Notes: generated by a model from the letters alone, not told the origin. A stretch of DNA of 21,962 nt from Candidatus Intestinimonas stercorigallinarum (GCA_019115345.1 DXDV01000099.1:1-21962); one strand, 5' to 3'. Counted from the stretch's first letter, positions 14,025 to 21,209 are shown. A program made the numbers and translations.

Positions 14025-14909
14025 TCAGTTCTCCCGTCCCGCCAAATCTTCCGCCAGCCAGCGGAGGAAGGCGGAGCGCTCCGCGCCGAAGGGCGCCAGA
14101 GCCGCCACCGCCTCTTCGGTCAATTTCTCTACCAGCGCCCGGCATTCGTCGATCCCCAGCAGTGAGACAAAGGTGGTCTTTTCATTGGCCTGGTCGGAGC
14201 CCACCGGCTTGCCCAGGGTGGCCTCGTCCCCTTCCACATCCAGCATGTCGTCCCGGATCTGGAAGGCCATCCCCAGCTTCTGGGCGTAGCGGCGGACGGC
14301 ATTCCGCTCCTCTTGGGTCCCCCCGGCCACGATGCAGCCCATCTCGGCGGCGGCGCTGAGGAGGGCCCCCGTCTTGAGGGCCTGCAGCTGCTCCACATCA
14401 TAGCGGGAGACGGCGCGGCCCTCGGCGGCCATGTCTAGCACCTGGCCGCCCACCATCCCACGGGCCCCCGCCGCCCGGGCCAGGCAGGCGGCGGCCTCCA
14501 CCGTCCGCTGGGCGGGAAGCCCCGTCTCGGCCTCCAAAGCGGTCTCAAAGGCGGCGGTCAGCAGGCCGTCTCCCGCCAGCACGGCGGTGGCCTCCCCGTA
14601 GATCTTGTGGTTGGTGGGCTTGCCCCGGCGCAGGTCATCGTCGTCCATGCAGGGCAGATCGTCGTGGATGAGGGAATAGGTGTGGACCATTTCCACCGCG
14701 CAGGCAAAGGGCAGGGCTTGGCGCTCGTCGCCGCCGCACATGCGGCAGACCTCCAGGGTCAGCACCGGCCGGATCCGCTTGCCGCCGGCCAGGAGGCTGT
14801 ACTCCATGGCGTCGTAGATGTCTCCTCTGGGCTCCCGGCCGCGGAAGCACTCCCGCAGCGCGGCTTCCACCCGCTCCTGATCCGCCTTCAGGCGGGCTCT
14901 CTCCTCCAT
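14025..14909 (-). CDS. ispA: Polyprenyl diphosphate synthase (farnesyl diphosphate synthase type)
   Basis: A 294-residue trans-prenyltransferase that condenses isopentenyl diphosphate with allylic diphosphates in the cytosol; the probable product is farnesyl or geranylgeranyl diphosphate. The first aspartate-rich motif lies in IHDDLPCMDDDDLRRGKPT (81-99, with D83, D84 and D89). The second is DDMLD (221-225). GGKRIRP (42-48) binds isopentenyl diphosphate. Two residues are inserted in the first motif (DDLPCMD), as in bacterial FPP synthases (type II). ATG at 14909 is preceded by GGAGGGG at good spacing, and the gene begins 4 nt after xseB. With dxs in the same cluster it supplies the isoprenoid chain for undecaprenyl phosphate and related lipids. 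Confidence 0.95.
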   Translation of the reverse strand: MEERARLKADQERVEAALRECFRGREPRGDIYDAMEYSLLAGGKRIRPVLTLEVCRMCGGDERQALPFACAVEMVHTYSLIHDDLPCMDDDDLRRGKPTNHKIYGEATAVLAGDGLLTAAFETALEAETGLPAQRTVEAAACLARAAGARGMVGGQVLDMAAEGRAVSRYDVEQLQALKTGALLSAAAEMGCIVAGGTQEERNAVRRYAQKLGMAFQIRDDMLDVEGDEATLGKPVGSDQANEKTTFVSLLGIDECRALVEKLTEEAVAALAPFGAERSAFLRWLAEDLAGREN

Positions 14910-14913
14910 GCGC

Positions 14914-15147
14914 TCACCCCTCCTCTGTAAACGGCGCCTCCACAGGCGCTCCGTCCGCTCCGGCGGTCAACTGCCGCACCTTCTGCTCGGCCCGGTCCAA
15001 CAGCCCGGAGCACTGCTTCATCAGGCGGGTCCCCTCCTCAAAGAGCTTCAGCGACTCCTCCAGGGGGGCGTCTCCCCGCTCCAAAAGGGCCACGATCTCG
15101 TCCAGCCGGGTCATGGCCTCCTCAAAGGTCTTTTTTTTCTCTGCCAT
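14914..15147 (-). CDS. xseB: Exodeoxyribonuclease VII small subunit
   Basis: A 77-residue helical small subunit that binds XseA to form exonuclease VII, which degrades single-stranded DNA. The core FEEAMTRLDEIVALLERGDA and LEESLKLFEEGTRLMKQC (about 8-45) match the family closely. The start is the ATG at 15147 (MAEKKK), sharing one base with the xseA stop (TAATG). A frame extending further upstream is a shadow of xseA. The last 15 residues are acidic and proline-rich with no conserved pattern. Length is normal for the family. Confidence 0.96.
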   Translation of the reverse strand: MAEKKKTFEEAMTRLDEIVALLERGDAPLEESLKLFEEGTRLMKQCSGLLDRAEQKVRQLTAGADGAPVEAPFTEEG

Positions 15148-16358
15148 TACTGCCTCCTCTTCCCCTCCACACGGCAATCCAGCGTGCCGTCGGAGAGCCG
15201 CAGGGTGAATGTGTCCTCTGGCTGGACCTGCTCCACCGAGGAGAGGAGCGCGCCCGCGTCCGTCCTGGCCAGACTGTAACCCCGGCCCAGCACCTTCAGC
15301 GGACTCAGGGCGTCCAGAGAGGCCGCCAGGCGGGTAAACCGCTCCCGCTTCCCCGCCATGGCGGCGGTGAGCCCGTGGGACAGGCGCTGGCTCTGGTAGT
15401 CCAGGAGCATCCGCCGGTCCTGGAGGATGGTCTCCGGGTCCCGCAGGGCGCGGCAGGCGCCCAGCCGGGACAGGTCCCGGCGGCCCCGGTCCAGCCGTCC
15501 CTCCAGCAGAGCCGCCATGCGCTGGCCCCGGTGGGCCAGGGCGGCCGCCACCTCGTTCCGGTCGGGGACGGCCAGCTCGGCGGCGTTGGACGGCGTGGCC
15601 GCCCGCAGGTCGGCCACGAAGTCAGCGATGGTCACGTCGGGCTCATGGCCCACCGCGGAGATCACCGGAATGGTACAATCATAGATGGCGCGGGCCACCG
15701 CCTCGTCGTTGAAGCACCACAAGTCCTCCATGGAGCCGCCCCCCCGGCCGGTGATGAGCACGTCGGCCAGAGCGTAGGCGCTGGCATACCGGATGGCCCC
15801 GGCGATCTCCCGGGCGGCCTCCGCCCCCTGGACCCGCACCGGCAGCAGCAGCACCCGGGCCACAGGCCAGCGGGCCTTCAGCACCCGCAGCATGTCGCGC
15901 ACCGCCGCCCCTACGGGAGAGGTCACCAGGGCGACGCGCTCCGGATACGGGGGCAGGGGCTTTTTATGGGCGGGGTCAAAGAGCCCCTCCCGGTAGAGCC
16001 TCTCCTTGCACTGCTCGAAAGCCACGTGGAGGTCGCCCACCCCGTCGGGAGAGAGCTCGGCGCAGTAGAGCTGGTACTGTCCATCCCTCGGAAAGACGGC
16101 CACCCGCCCGAAGGCGATGACCTTCATGCCGTTTTCCGGCCGAAAGCGCAGGCGGGCAGCCTCCCGGCGGAACATGACGCACCGGATGGCGCCCCCCTCG
16201 TCCTTCATGGAAAAGTAGTGGTGGCCGGAGGGATAGGTCTTGTAGTTGGAGACCTCCCCCCGGACAAAGACGCCGCTGAGAAAGCCGTCCCGGTCCAGGA
16301 GCTCCTTGAGATATCCATTGACCTGACTGACGGTATAGATCTGGCGCTGGCTCTTCAT
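15147..16358 (-). CDS. xseA: Exodeoxyribonuclease VII large subunit
   Basis: A 403-residue catalytic subunit of exonuclease VII, which degrades single-stranded DNA in both directions in repair. Residues 1-100 form the OB-fold nucleic-acid domain (FVRGEVSNYKTYPSGHHYFSMKD). The catalytic domain contains RVALVTSPVGAAVRDML (141-157), GRGGGSMEDLWCFNDE (204-219) and GHEPDVTIADFVADLRAATP (237-256). The C-terminal part is a helical XseB-binding region ending in the LGRGYSLART segment. The ATG at 16358 overlaps the stop of the upstream TsaD-like gene by four bases (ATGA). It is slightly shorter than E. coli XseA (456) but normal for Firmicutes. Confidence 0.97.
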   Translation of the reverse strand: MKSQRQIYTVSQVNGYLKELLDRDGFLSGVFVRGEVSNYKTYPSGHHYFSMKDEGGAIRCVMFRREAARLRFRPENGMKVIAFGRVAVFPRDGQYQLYCAELSPDGVGDLHVAFEQCKERLYREGLFDPAHKKPLPPYPERVALVTSPVGAAVRDMLRVLKARWPVARVLLLPVRVQGAEAAREIAGAIRYASAYALADVLITGRGGGSMEDLWCFNDEAVARAIYDCTIPVISAVGHEPDVTIADFVADLRAATPSNAAELAVPDRNEVAAALAHRGQRMAALLEGRLDRGRRDLSRLGACRALRDPETILQDRRMLLDYQSQRLSHGLTAAMAGKRERFTRLAASLDALSPLKVLGRGYSLARTDAGALLSSVEQVQPEDTFTLRLSDGTLDCRVEGKRRQ

Positions 16359-17293
16359 GGCTGCCCCCCCTGCGTCCACGCCCGGTGGGCCAGCACCGCC
16401 ACGCCCAAGGCGTTGTCGGCGGAGCAGGCCGGCGGGGCAAAGACGGCGTCCTCCAGCGCCTCCCTCAGCAGGCTGTTGGAGGCCACCCCGCCGGAGCAGA
16501 GCACCGGCAGGCCGGGATATTCCTCCAGCGCCCGGTCGGTCACCCGGCGGATGGTCCCGGCCACCGTGGCGACGGCAAAGCGGGCCACATCGGCCGCCGC
16601 CTCCCCCGCCTCCAGCCTGGCCTTCACCTGGTTCTCCATCCCGGAGAGGGAGAATGTAAGACCGTTGAGCTTTACAGCAAACCCCTTTGTCGGACGGCCC
16701 GTCCGGCTGAGGGCGTCCAGGGCCTTCCCCGCCGGGAACGCAAGGCCCAGGGCCACACCGGTGCGGTCGATGAGCTGTCCGGCGGAGATATCGCTGGTGC
16801 CGCCGATCTTCCGGGCGGCCACGCCGGTCCCCTCCGGCACCACGTGCAGGAGCTCCGTGGTCCCGCCGGAGAGATGCCAGGCCAGGAGCGGCCTGTCCAG
16901 CAGCTCCGGTCGTCCCGCCCCCCAGGCCGCGGCGGCGATGTGTCCCTGCTGGTGGGCGCAGGGATAGAAGGGGACGCCCAGCGTGTCCGCCAGTGCCCTC
17001 CCCACGGCCTCCCCCGCCAAAAAGCAGGGCATATAGGAGCCCTCCACCCATCGGGGCTTCACACTGGCCCCCACGGCGGCGATGTCCTCCAGCCAGCCCT
17101 CCGCCCGGAGCTGATCGAAGAGCTCCGGCAGGCGCTTGACGTGCTGGAAGAGGGCGTCGCTCTGACGCAGGCCCAGACTCCCGGCCTCCACATCCAGCAG
17201 GCGGCCCAGCTGGTGGCCGTCCCGCCCGTCAAAGAGGGCCACGGAGGTGGTGTAGTTGCTGGTGTCCAGCCCCAGACAGCGCTTCCCGGTCAC
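16355..17293 (-). CDS. TsaD/Kae1 paralogue (peptidase M22 family), function unknown
   Basis: A 312-residue ASKHA-fold protein related to TsaD, the transferase for tRNA threonylcarbamoyladenosine. It keeps the metal-binding HxxxH (HQQGH, H114 and H118), the phosphate-binding SGGTTELL (142-149), GGVASNSLLREAL and DNALGVAVLAH near the C-terminus. It lacks the TsaD N-terminal pattern: canonical ETSCDET is LDTSNYT, and the VVPE/R/H region is SLGLRQSDALFQHVKRLP. That replacement marks a separate clostridial subfamily, so I do not call it tsaD. It may bind ATP and a metal; the substrate is unknown. GTG at 17293 overlaps the nusB stop by four bases (GTGA), and it overlaps xseA the same way at its end, so it is firmly embedded in the operon. 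Confidence 0.85.
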   Translation of the reverse strand: MTGKRCLGLDTSNYTTSVALFDGRDGHQLGRLLDVEAGSLGLRQSDALFQHVKRLPELFDQLRAEGWLEDIAAVGASVKPRWVEGSYMPCFLAGEAVGRALADTLGVPFYPCAHQQGHIAAAAWGAGRPELLDRPLLAWHLSGGTTELLHVVPEGTGVAARKIGGTSDISAGQLIDRTGVALGLAFPAGKALDALSRTGRPTKGFAVKLNGLTFSLSGMENQVKARLEAGEAAADVARFAVATVAGTIRRVTDRALEEYPGLPVLCSGGVASNSLLREALEDAVFAPPACSADNALGVAVLAHRAWTQGGQP

Positions 17294-17784
17294 TGCCCGT
17301 CCTCCGGCTGGGGCCGGGCGGGAGCGGAAGCCCGCTCCGGGGGCAGCTCTCCCCGGACAAAGGCGCCCAGGATGCCGTTGATGAACGCGGCGGTCTCCTG
17401 GGTCTCGTAGTGCTTGGAGACCTCCACCGCCTCATTGATGGCGGCCGCAGGGGGAACATCCGGCATATACAAGATCTCATACATGGCCACCCGCATCACC
17501 GCCGCCGCCATGCGGGAGATCCGGGAAAAGGACCAGCCAATGGCGTATTTGGAGATGTAGCCGTCCAGCTCAGCGCCGTGCTCGTAGACCCCCTTCACCA
17601 GGGTCTGGATATACTGGCGCTGCTTTTCGTTGGGAAACTCCTGGTAAAGAGGCTCCTCCTCGCTGAGCTGCTGGAAGGTCTCACGGTTCAGCGTCTCCTC
17701 CAGCAGCTGGTCGGCGGTCTTGTCGGAAAACCCCAGCGCGAAGGCCAGATGGACTGCGATCTCCCGGGCGTTGCTCCTGATCAT
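17290..17784 (-). CDS. nusB: Transcription antitermination factor NusB
   Basis: A 164-residue all-helical RNA-binding protein that with NusE (ribosomal protein S10) binds boxA of rRNA transcripts to support antitermination. N-terminal NAREIAVHLAFALGF and the C-terminal AIGWSFSRISRMAAAVMRVAMYEILYMPDVPPAAAI region (about 81-116) are typical; VPPAAAINEAVEVSKHY and FINGILGAF are the best-conserved parts. The C-terminal 15 residues are a Pro/Ala-rich tail. ATG at 17784 follows GGGAGG. It is the first gene of the long cluster that ends with the YcxB-like gene, downstream of its own promoter. Confidence 0.96.
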   Translation of the reverse strand: MIRSNAREIAVHLAFALGFSDKTADQLLEETLNRETFQQLSEEEPLYQEFPNEKQRQYIQTLVKGVYEHGAELDGYISKYAIGWSFSRISRMAAAVMRVAMYEILYMPDVPPAAAINEAVEVSKHYETQETAAFINGILGAFVRGELPPERASAPARPQPEDGQ

Positions 17785-17825
17785 GGTTGGTTCCTCCCAA
17801 AATTCTCTTTCTGTATCCGGTATTC

Positions 17826-17854
17826 ATTATATACAGTTTGGAGCGGAAAATAAA
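17826..17854 (-). promoter_or_regulatory. Promoter of the nusB-recN cluster
   Basis: On the minus strand a perfect TATAAT (17831-17826) lies 17 bp after a weak -35, TTTATT (17854-17849). The start near 17819 gives a leader of about 35 nt before nusB. It is the only good promoter I found upstream of the cluster, though internal promoters were not excluded. Confidence 0.65.
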
Positions 17855-17878
17855 CCCCTATTTCCGCCGGAAAACGGC

Positions 17879-17920
17879 AAAAAGAGCATTGAGCGCATAC
17901 CGGATGGCTCAATGCTCTTT
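17879..17920 (-). terminator. Rho-independent terminator of the Asp23 gene
   Basis: A 14-bp perfect stem (17881-17894 with 17907-17920, 12-nt loop) is followed on the minus strand by TTTTTGCC. It separates the Asp23 gene from the nusB promoter. Confidence 0.82.
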
Positions 17921-17934
17921 GAGGACAGCACGAT

Positions 17935-18321
17935 TTAAGGAGCCTTTTTCGGCTCTTTCTCAAAGACCACGCCGCCCACGTTCACGTTGACAGCGGCGAC
18001 CGGAAGGCCGCTGGTCGCTTCGATGCTGCTGGCGACCGCTTCCTGCACCGCCCGGGCCACGTCGGGAATGGTATAGCCGTACTTCACCAGGATCGAGAGG
18101 TCCACCGTCACGGTCTCCTCCTCCACCTGGATGTGGATGCCCCGGCTCAGGTTCTTCTTGCCCAGAAGCTCCGCCAGGTCCGTGCCCAGGTTGGCGGCCA
18201 GACCGCCGAAGCCCTCTACCTCCAGCACAGCGGCGGCGGCGATCACCGCAAGCACTTCTTCCGATATATGAATGTTCCCCAGCTCGTCGGAACGGGAAAC
18301 GTACTCCTTACCTTCTCCCAC
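17935..18321 (-). CDS. Asp23/Gls24 family envelope stress protein
   Basis: A 128-residue Asp23/Gls24 domain protein. Family members are abundant in Firmicutes, and some are tethered at the membrane and linked to cell-envelope stress. Typical segments are GNIHISEEVLAVIAAAAVLEVEGFGGL (residues about 15-41 in this numbering), VDLSILVKYGYTIPDVARAVQEAV and VNVNVGGVVFE at the C-terminus. The chosen start is GTG at 18321 (MGEGKEYVSRSDEL), about 10 nt after AAAGGAG. A GTG nine bases earlier (18330) is in frame but nearly touches the ribosome binding site. No membrane helix is visible. It has its own promoter and terminator and is upstream of nusB, a common clostridial order. Confidence 0.92.
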   Translation of the reverse strand: MGEGKEYVSRSDELGNIHISEEVLAVIAAAAVLEVEGFGGLAANLGTDLAELLGKKNLSRGIHIQVEEETVTVDLSILVKYGYTIPDVARAVQEAVASSIEATSGLPVAAVNVNVGGVVFEKEPKKAP

Positions 18322-18352
18322 AGCGGTCACGCTCCTTTTTCGGTTTGAGAGT

Positions 18353-18381
18353 ATTTTACCACAACGCCGCCGGATTTACAA
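18353..18381 (-). promoter_or_regulatory. Promoter of the Asp23 gene
   Basis: On the minus strand TTGTAA (18381-18376), a 17-bp spacer and TAAAAT (18358-18353), with start near 18346 and a short leader of about 25 nt containing AAAGGAG. No terminator T run is visible between the nucleotidase stop at 18416 and this promoter, so read-through from upstream is possible. Confidence 0.7.
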
Positions 18382-18415
18382 TCTGATTTTTCAAAAGAGA
18401 AACGGCGGTGCGGCC

Positions 18416-20344
18416 TTACCTCCCCCGCCGGCGGCCACGGTAGCTCCGGTACCCCCTTCCCCCGCCGGGGCGGCGGAGGAGCCGCCGGACGAGGAGGACC
18501 GCCAGCACCAGCGCCAGCGCCGCAGCGGCCAGCGCGGCCAGGGTGATCCAGCCGGGGCTGCGCAGCAGCTCCACCGGGTTCCAGGAGGGCTGCACCAGCT
18601 TTCGCCCCTCCGGGGCGGCGTAGCGCCCGTCCACCGTCCCCATGCTCTGGAGGTAGGAGGCCAGGGCGTACCACTCCTTCACCTCTTCCCCGCCGGGGCC
18701 GTGGATGATGTGGGCCTCCAGGTCCGCGATGGGCGCGCCGGTCTCATCCCTGGGCGTGATGGTCAAAAGGCCGAAGCTCTTGCCGTTCACCGTCCCCAGC
18801 ATCTGGCCGGAATAGAGCCCGGTGACCACCCGATAGAGCCGGTCGTCCTCGATGGGGACCTCGGTGCCGTCGGACAGGACCTGGGCGCAGCCGGTCACCC
18901 TGTCAAAGATCATCCGGTTGGGATTGAAGGACCAGCGCATACCTGCGCCGTAGAGCTGGGCCGCCGGCATCGGGGGAGATACGGAGGCGTCCACCTCAAA
19001 GGCGTCCTTCAGCTCCCGGCCGGTGATATAGACCCCCACCAGGGGATAGCCCGGAGTGCCGTCGGCCCCGGAGCCCAGGGAGGAGACGTCAAAGGCGTCG
19101 GAGACGGTGATCTCCCCGGGGGCCAGGGAGGCCCGAATAACTCCGGCGGCCACCACGGCGAAGTCCACCGGCACATAGTCCGCCCCCTCCGCCTGCTCCA
19201 CGGCGTAGACATAGGAGTCGGCAATGAGACTGCCCAGGGGGTCCTCCTCCTGCACCGCTCCAAACTGACGGATGGGCGTGAAGGCGTAGGGGTTTTCGCA
19301 GAGGACCTGGTCGAAGGTGAGCCCGTAGCCCGAGAGATAGGTCTCGTCCACCGTCCGGCGGAAGCGGTCGGTCAGGGCGGTCAGGTCATGGTCCCAGGCT
19401 ACCGTCTCGTCCACGGGGATGAGCTGGTAGTCCACCAGCTCCACCCGTTCGCCCTCCTTCGATACCGTCAGCATCCCCAAATTCTGGGTGTACTCCCCGC
19501 AGGAGACGATGAGGGTATCGTTGACCCGGATGGGCTCGGTCAGGGTGGTGTGGGTGTGCCCGGAGATGATGACGTCGATGCCGTCCACCGCCTTGGCCAG
19601 CGCATAGTCCTCCCCCTTTCCGTCCCGGGTGCCGCTGTGGGAGAGGCAGATGATATAGTCGGGAGCCTCCTCCGCCTGAAGCTCCGCCACCACCCGTTCG
19701 GCGGCTTCAGCAATGGGGGTGAAGGCCATGCCCGACATGGGCGCCGCGTCGTCCGCGTCCTCCCCCAGCACACCGAAAACAGCCACCTTCAAGCCGTCCC
19801 GCTCCAGGACGGTGTAGTCGGTCACCGGATAGTCCTTCAGGGCGGCCGCCGCCGCGTAGCCGCTGTCGTGCTCCAGGGGCTGGGTATAGTTGGCCTGGAC
19901 GATGGCGGGCAGGGGGTCGCCGCTGGCTTTGGCGGCGGCGAGCATGTCGGCCAGGCCCTGCTGCCGGTAGTCAAACTCGTGGTTGCCCAGAGTGGTCACG
20001 TCATAGCCCATGGCCCCCAGAGCCCGGAGCTCCGGGGTGTCGGTGGCGTAGATGGTCTGAAAGAGGGAGCCCATGGAGAAGTCCCCTCCGTCCAGGGTCA
20101 CCACCGCCCGGCCCTGGGCCTGGGCCTGGGCCCGCTCCTCCTTTAATAAGGTGGCAAGGCGCACATAGCCGCCGTACTCCCCACCCTCCTCATCCCGAGC
20201 GGGCAGAAAGTGGTCGTGGGTATCGTGGGTGAAGAGGATGGTGAGCTCCGCCGGCGGCGCTTCCCCGGCAAGGCTGAGCACACTCCCGCCCGCCAGCATG
20301 AGCATGCTCAAAACCAGGACAGATGCAAAACGCAGGTATCTCAT
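18416..20344 (-). CDS. Secreted, membrane-anchored 5'-nucleotidase / metallophosphatase
   Basis: A 642-residue extracytoplasmic enzyme predicted to hydrolyse nucleotides outside the cell. Residues 1-27 are a signal peptide (MRYLRFASVLVLSMLMLAGG). The metallophosphatase domain (about 33-300) carries the metal motifs THDTHDHF (39-46), GGDFSMGS (86-93), GNHEFDY (120-126) and SGHTHT (261-266). The 5'-nucleotidase C-terminal domain (about 340-545) includes FGAVQEEDPLGSLIADSY and the aromatic nucleoside-binding part GAGMRWSFNPN. A single membrane helix (about 595-617, ITLAALAAAALALVLAVLL) and a very basic tail (RRPGGGRGYRSYRGRRRGR) anchor it with the C-terminus inside. There is no LPxTG motif. ATG at 20344 follows GGAGGAGAAGGG; the upstream open frame of 41 codons lacks a signal peptide. 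Substrate range (5'-nucleotides, cyclic nucleotides or UDP-sugars) is not determinable. Confidence 0.93.
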   Translation of the reverse strand: MRYLRFASVLVLSMLMLAGGSVLSLAGEAPPAELTILFTHDTHDHFLPARDEEGGEYGGYVRLATLLKEERAQAQAQGRAVVTLDGGDFSMGSLFQTIYATDTPELRALGAMGYDVTTLGNHEFDYRQQGLADMLAAAKASGDPLPAIVQANYTQPLEHDSGYAAAAALKDYPVTDYTVLERDGLKVAVFGVLGEDADDAAPMSGMAFTPIAEAAERVVAELQAEEAPDYIICLSHSGTRDGKGEDYALAKAVDGIDVIISGHTHTTLTEPIRVNDTLIVSCGEYTQNLGMLTVSKEGERVELVDYQLIPVDETVAWDHDLTALTDRFRRTVDETYLSGYGLTFDQVLCENPYAFTPIRQFGAVQEEDPLGSLIADSYVYAVEQAEGADYVPVDFAVVAAGVIRASLAPGEITVSDAFDVSSLGSGADGTPGYPLVGVYITGRELKDAFEVDASVSPPMPAAQLYGAGMRWSFNPNRMIFDRVTGCAQVLSDGTEVPIEDDRLYRVVTGLYSGQMLGTVNGKSFGLLTITPRDETGAPIADLEAHIIHGPGGEEVKEWYALASYLQSMGTVDGRYAAPEGRKLVQPSWNPVELLRSPGWITLAALAAAALALVLAVLLVRRLLRRPGGGRGYRSYRGRRRGR

Positions 20345-20438
20345 GGACCCTTCTCCTCCCGGCGGCTTAGCGCCGCCATCTGAAACTCCGCCTGGGCTCG
20401 AATCGTTTTCACTGTGCGGACATTCTTTCTCATTTTGT

Positions 20439-20467
20439 AGCATAGCACGAATACAACAGAAGCGCAA
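20439..20467 (-). promoter_or_regulatory. Promoter of the 5'-nucleotidase gene
   Basis: On the minus strand TTGCGC (20467-20462), a 17-bp spacer and TATGCT (20444-20439), with extended TGC before the -10. The leader of about 90 nt contains a 6-bp GC hairpin (GGCGGC at 20377-20372 with GCCGCC at 20366-20361) directly upstream of the ribosome binding site. Confidence 0.6.
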
Positions 20468-20484
20468 GCCGGATTTTTCCCTGT

Positions 20485-20528
20485 AAAAAGGACGCTGTCC
20501 CGGACCAGTACAGCCGGTCCGGGACAGC
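20485..20528 (-). terminator. Rho-independent terminator of the XRE regulator operon
   Basis: A perfect 13-bp stem (20494-20506 with 20516-20528, 9-nt loop) is followed on the minus strand by CGTCCTTTTTAC. It starts two bases after the XRE stop codon. Confidence 0.85.
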
Positions 20529-20530
20529 CC

Positions 20531-20731
20531 TCAGCGCTCCGCTTCCAAATAAAAAATCTCCTCTACCGTGGTCTCCAGCAGACGGGCCAGGCGCATGGCC
20601 AGGGCCAGGGAGGGATCGTACTTGTCGTTCTCCATGGCGATGATGGTCTGGCGGCTCACGCCCAACAGCTCCGCCAGATCCTCCTGCCGCAGGCCCCGGG
20701 CCTTGCGGAGGGCCTTGATGCCGTTCTTCAT
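20531..20731 (-). CDS. Small XRE-family HTH regulator
   Basis: A 66-residue Cro/CI-type DNA-binding protein consisting of little more than the helix-turn-helix. IKALRKARGLRQEDLAELLGVSRQTIIAMENDKYDPSLALAMRLARLL (residues 4-51) matches the YgzD/YozG-like group of very short Firmicute regulators, which typically end in VEEIFYLE as here. The start is ATG at 20731 (MKNGIKALR), overlapping the stop of the membrane-protein gene by four bases (ATGA). The longer upstream frame is a shadow of that gene. Such pairs of a small regulator and a membrane protein are common in Clostridia. It probably autoregulates the pair, with repeats at 21100-21121 as possible operator. Its inducer is unknown. Confidence 0.93.
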   Translation of the reverse strand: MKNGIKALRKARGLRQEDLAELLGVSRQTIIAMENDKYDPSLALAMRLARLLETTVEEIFYLEAER

Positions 20732-21084
20732 CCCAGCACCAGCCAGGTCCCCACCGTCAGGATCAGTACCGCCAGGACAAGCGCGGGCAGGAACACACGC
20801 CAAAATCCACCCATGAGTTCCCTTTCCTCCTCGCTGCCGGAGAGCGCCTTCCGCTGGTAATAGAGCTGGGAGCCGATGAGCACCAGCACGGCGGTGGTCA
20901 GAAGCAGGCTCGGGGTGTTGTCCAGCGGCACCTGATCCCGCAGCGTGCGCAGGCTGTTGCCCAGGCTCCAGATCAGCAGAAAGACCACCATATAGAAAAG
21001 CGTATTGCGTTGGGCCTTGAGGGCGATGAGCCGCTCCATCTCGTCCATCTTCCGGAAGCCCAGCTTTTCCAGCCATTTTTTCAT
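20728..21084 (-). CDS. Small three-helix membrane protein paired with the XRE regulator
   Basis: A 118-residue protein with a charged cytosolic N-terminus (KKWLEKLGFRKMDEMERLIALKAQRN) and three predicted membrane helices at about 28-45, 58-77 and 97-117. A short acidic loop (SGSEEEREL, 82-90) lies between helices two and three. I do not recognise a named domain with confidence. ATG at 21084 follows GGAGGTGG by 8 nt; the in-frame start at 21111 lacks one. Stop and start overlap with the XRE gene (ATGA) ties the two together. A membrane sensor, or a target controlled by the regulator, are both possible and not separable from sequence. Confidence 0.8.
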   Translation of the reverse strand: MKKWLEKLGFRKMDEMERLIALKAQRNTLFYMVVFLLIWSLGNSLRTLRDQVPLDNTPSLLLTTAVLVLIGSQLYYQRKALSGSEEERELMGGFWRVFLPALVLAVLILTVGTWLVLG

Positions 21085-21099
21085 TTCTGCCACCTCCGA

Positions 21100-21121
21100 A
21101 ATGTCCAACATTCTTTACATT
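21100..21121. promoter_or_regulatory. Possible operator for the XRE regulator
   Basis: AATGT (21100-21104) and ACATT (21108-21112) form an inverted repeat with a 3-nt spacer, and a second ACATT (21117-21121) lies nine bases on. The group sits just downstream of the -10 box, at the expected transcription start. Autorepression is plausible; short arms make chance occurrence possible. Confidence 0.4.
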
Positions 21122-21124
21122 CCA

Positions 21125-21153
21125 ACCATACACCACTCCGAGCAAAAAGTCAA
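21125..21153 (-). promoter_or_regulatory. Promoter of the membrane protein/XRE operon
   Basis: On the minus strand TTGACT (21153-21148), a 17-bp spacer and TATGGT (21130-21125). Start near 21118, leader about 35 nt. Confidence 0.65.
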
Positions 21154-21172
21154 GAATTTTTTACATTTTTTC

Positions 21173-21209
21173 AAAAAGAGGCGCCCCTCCCGCTCGGGAG
21201 GGGCGCCTC
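21173..21209 (-). terminator. Rho-independent terminator of gatB
   Basis: A perfect 14-bp stem (21178-21191 with 21196-21209, loop GCTC) is followed on the minus strand by TTTTTGAAAA. It begins about 11 bases after the gatB stop codon. Confidence 0.9.

Noticed and set aside
16355..17293. Canonical tsaD
   Set aside because: It lacks the ETSCDET-like N-terminus and the VVPE/R/H segment of true TsaD, so it is reported as a paralogue.
18272..20146. A 624-codon plus-strand open frame opposite the 5'-nucleotidase gene
   Set aside because: Low-complexity translation, no ribosome binding site or domain; the opposite strand has metallophosphatase motifs and a signal peptide.
20531..21145. A 204-residue XRE protein
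   Set aside because: The upstream part is the shifted frame of the membrane-protein gene. The helix-turn-helix starts at the ATG at 20731, which overlaps the preceding stop as ATGA.
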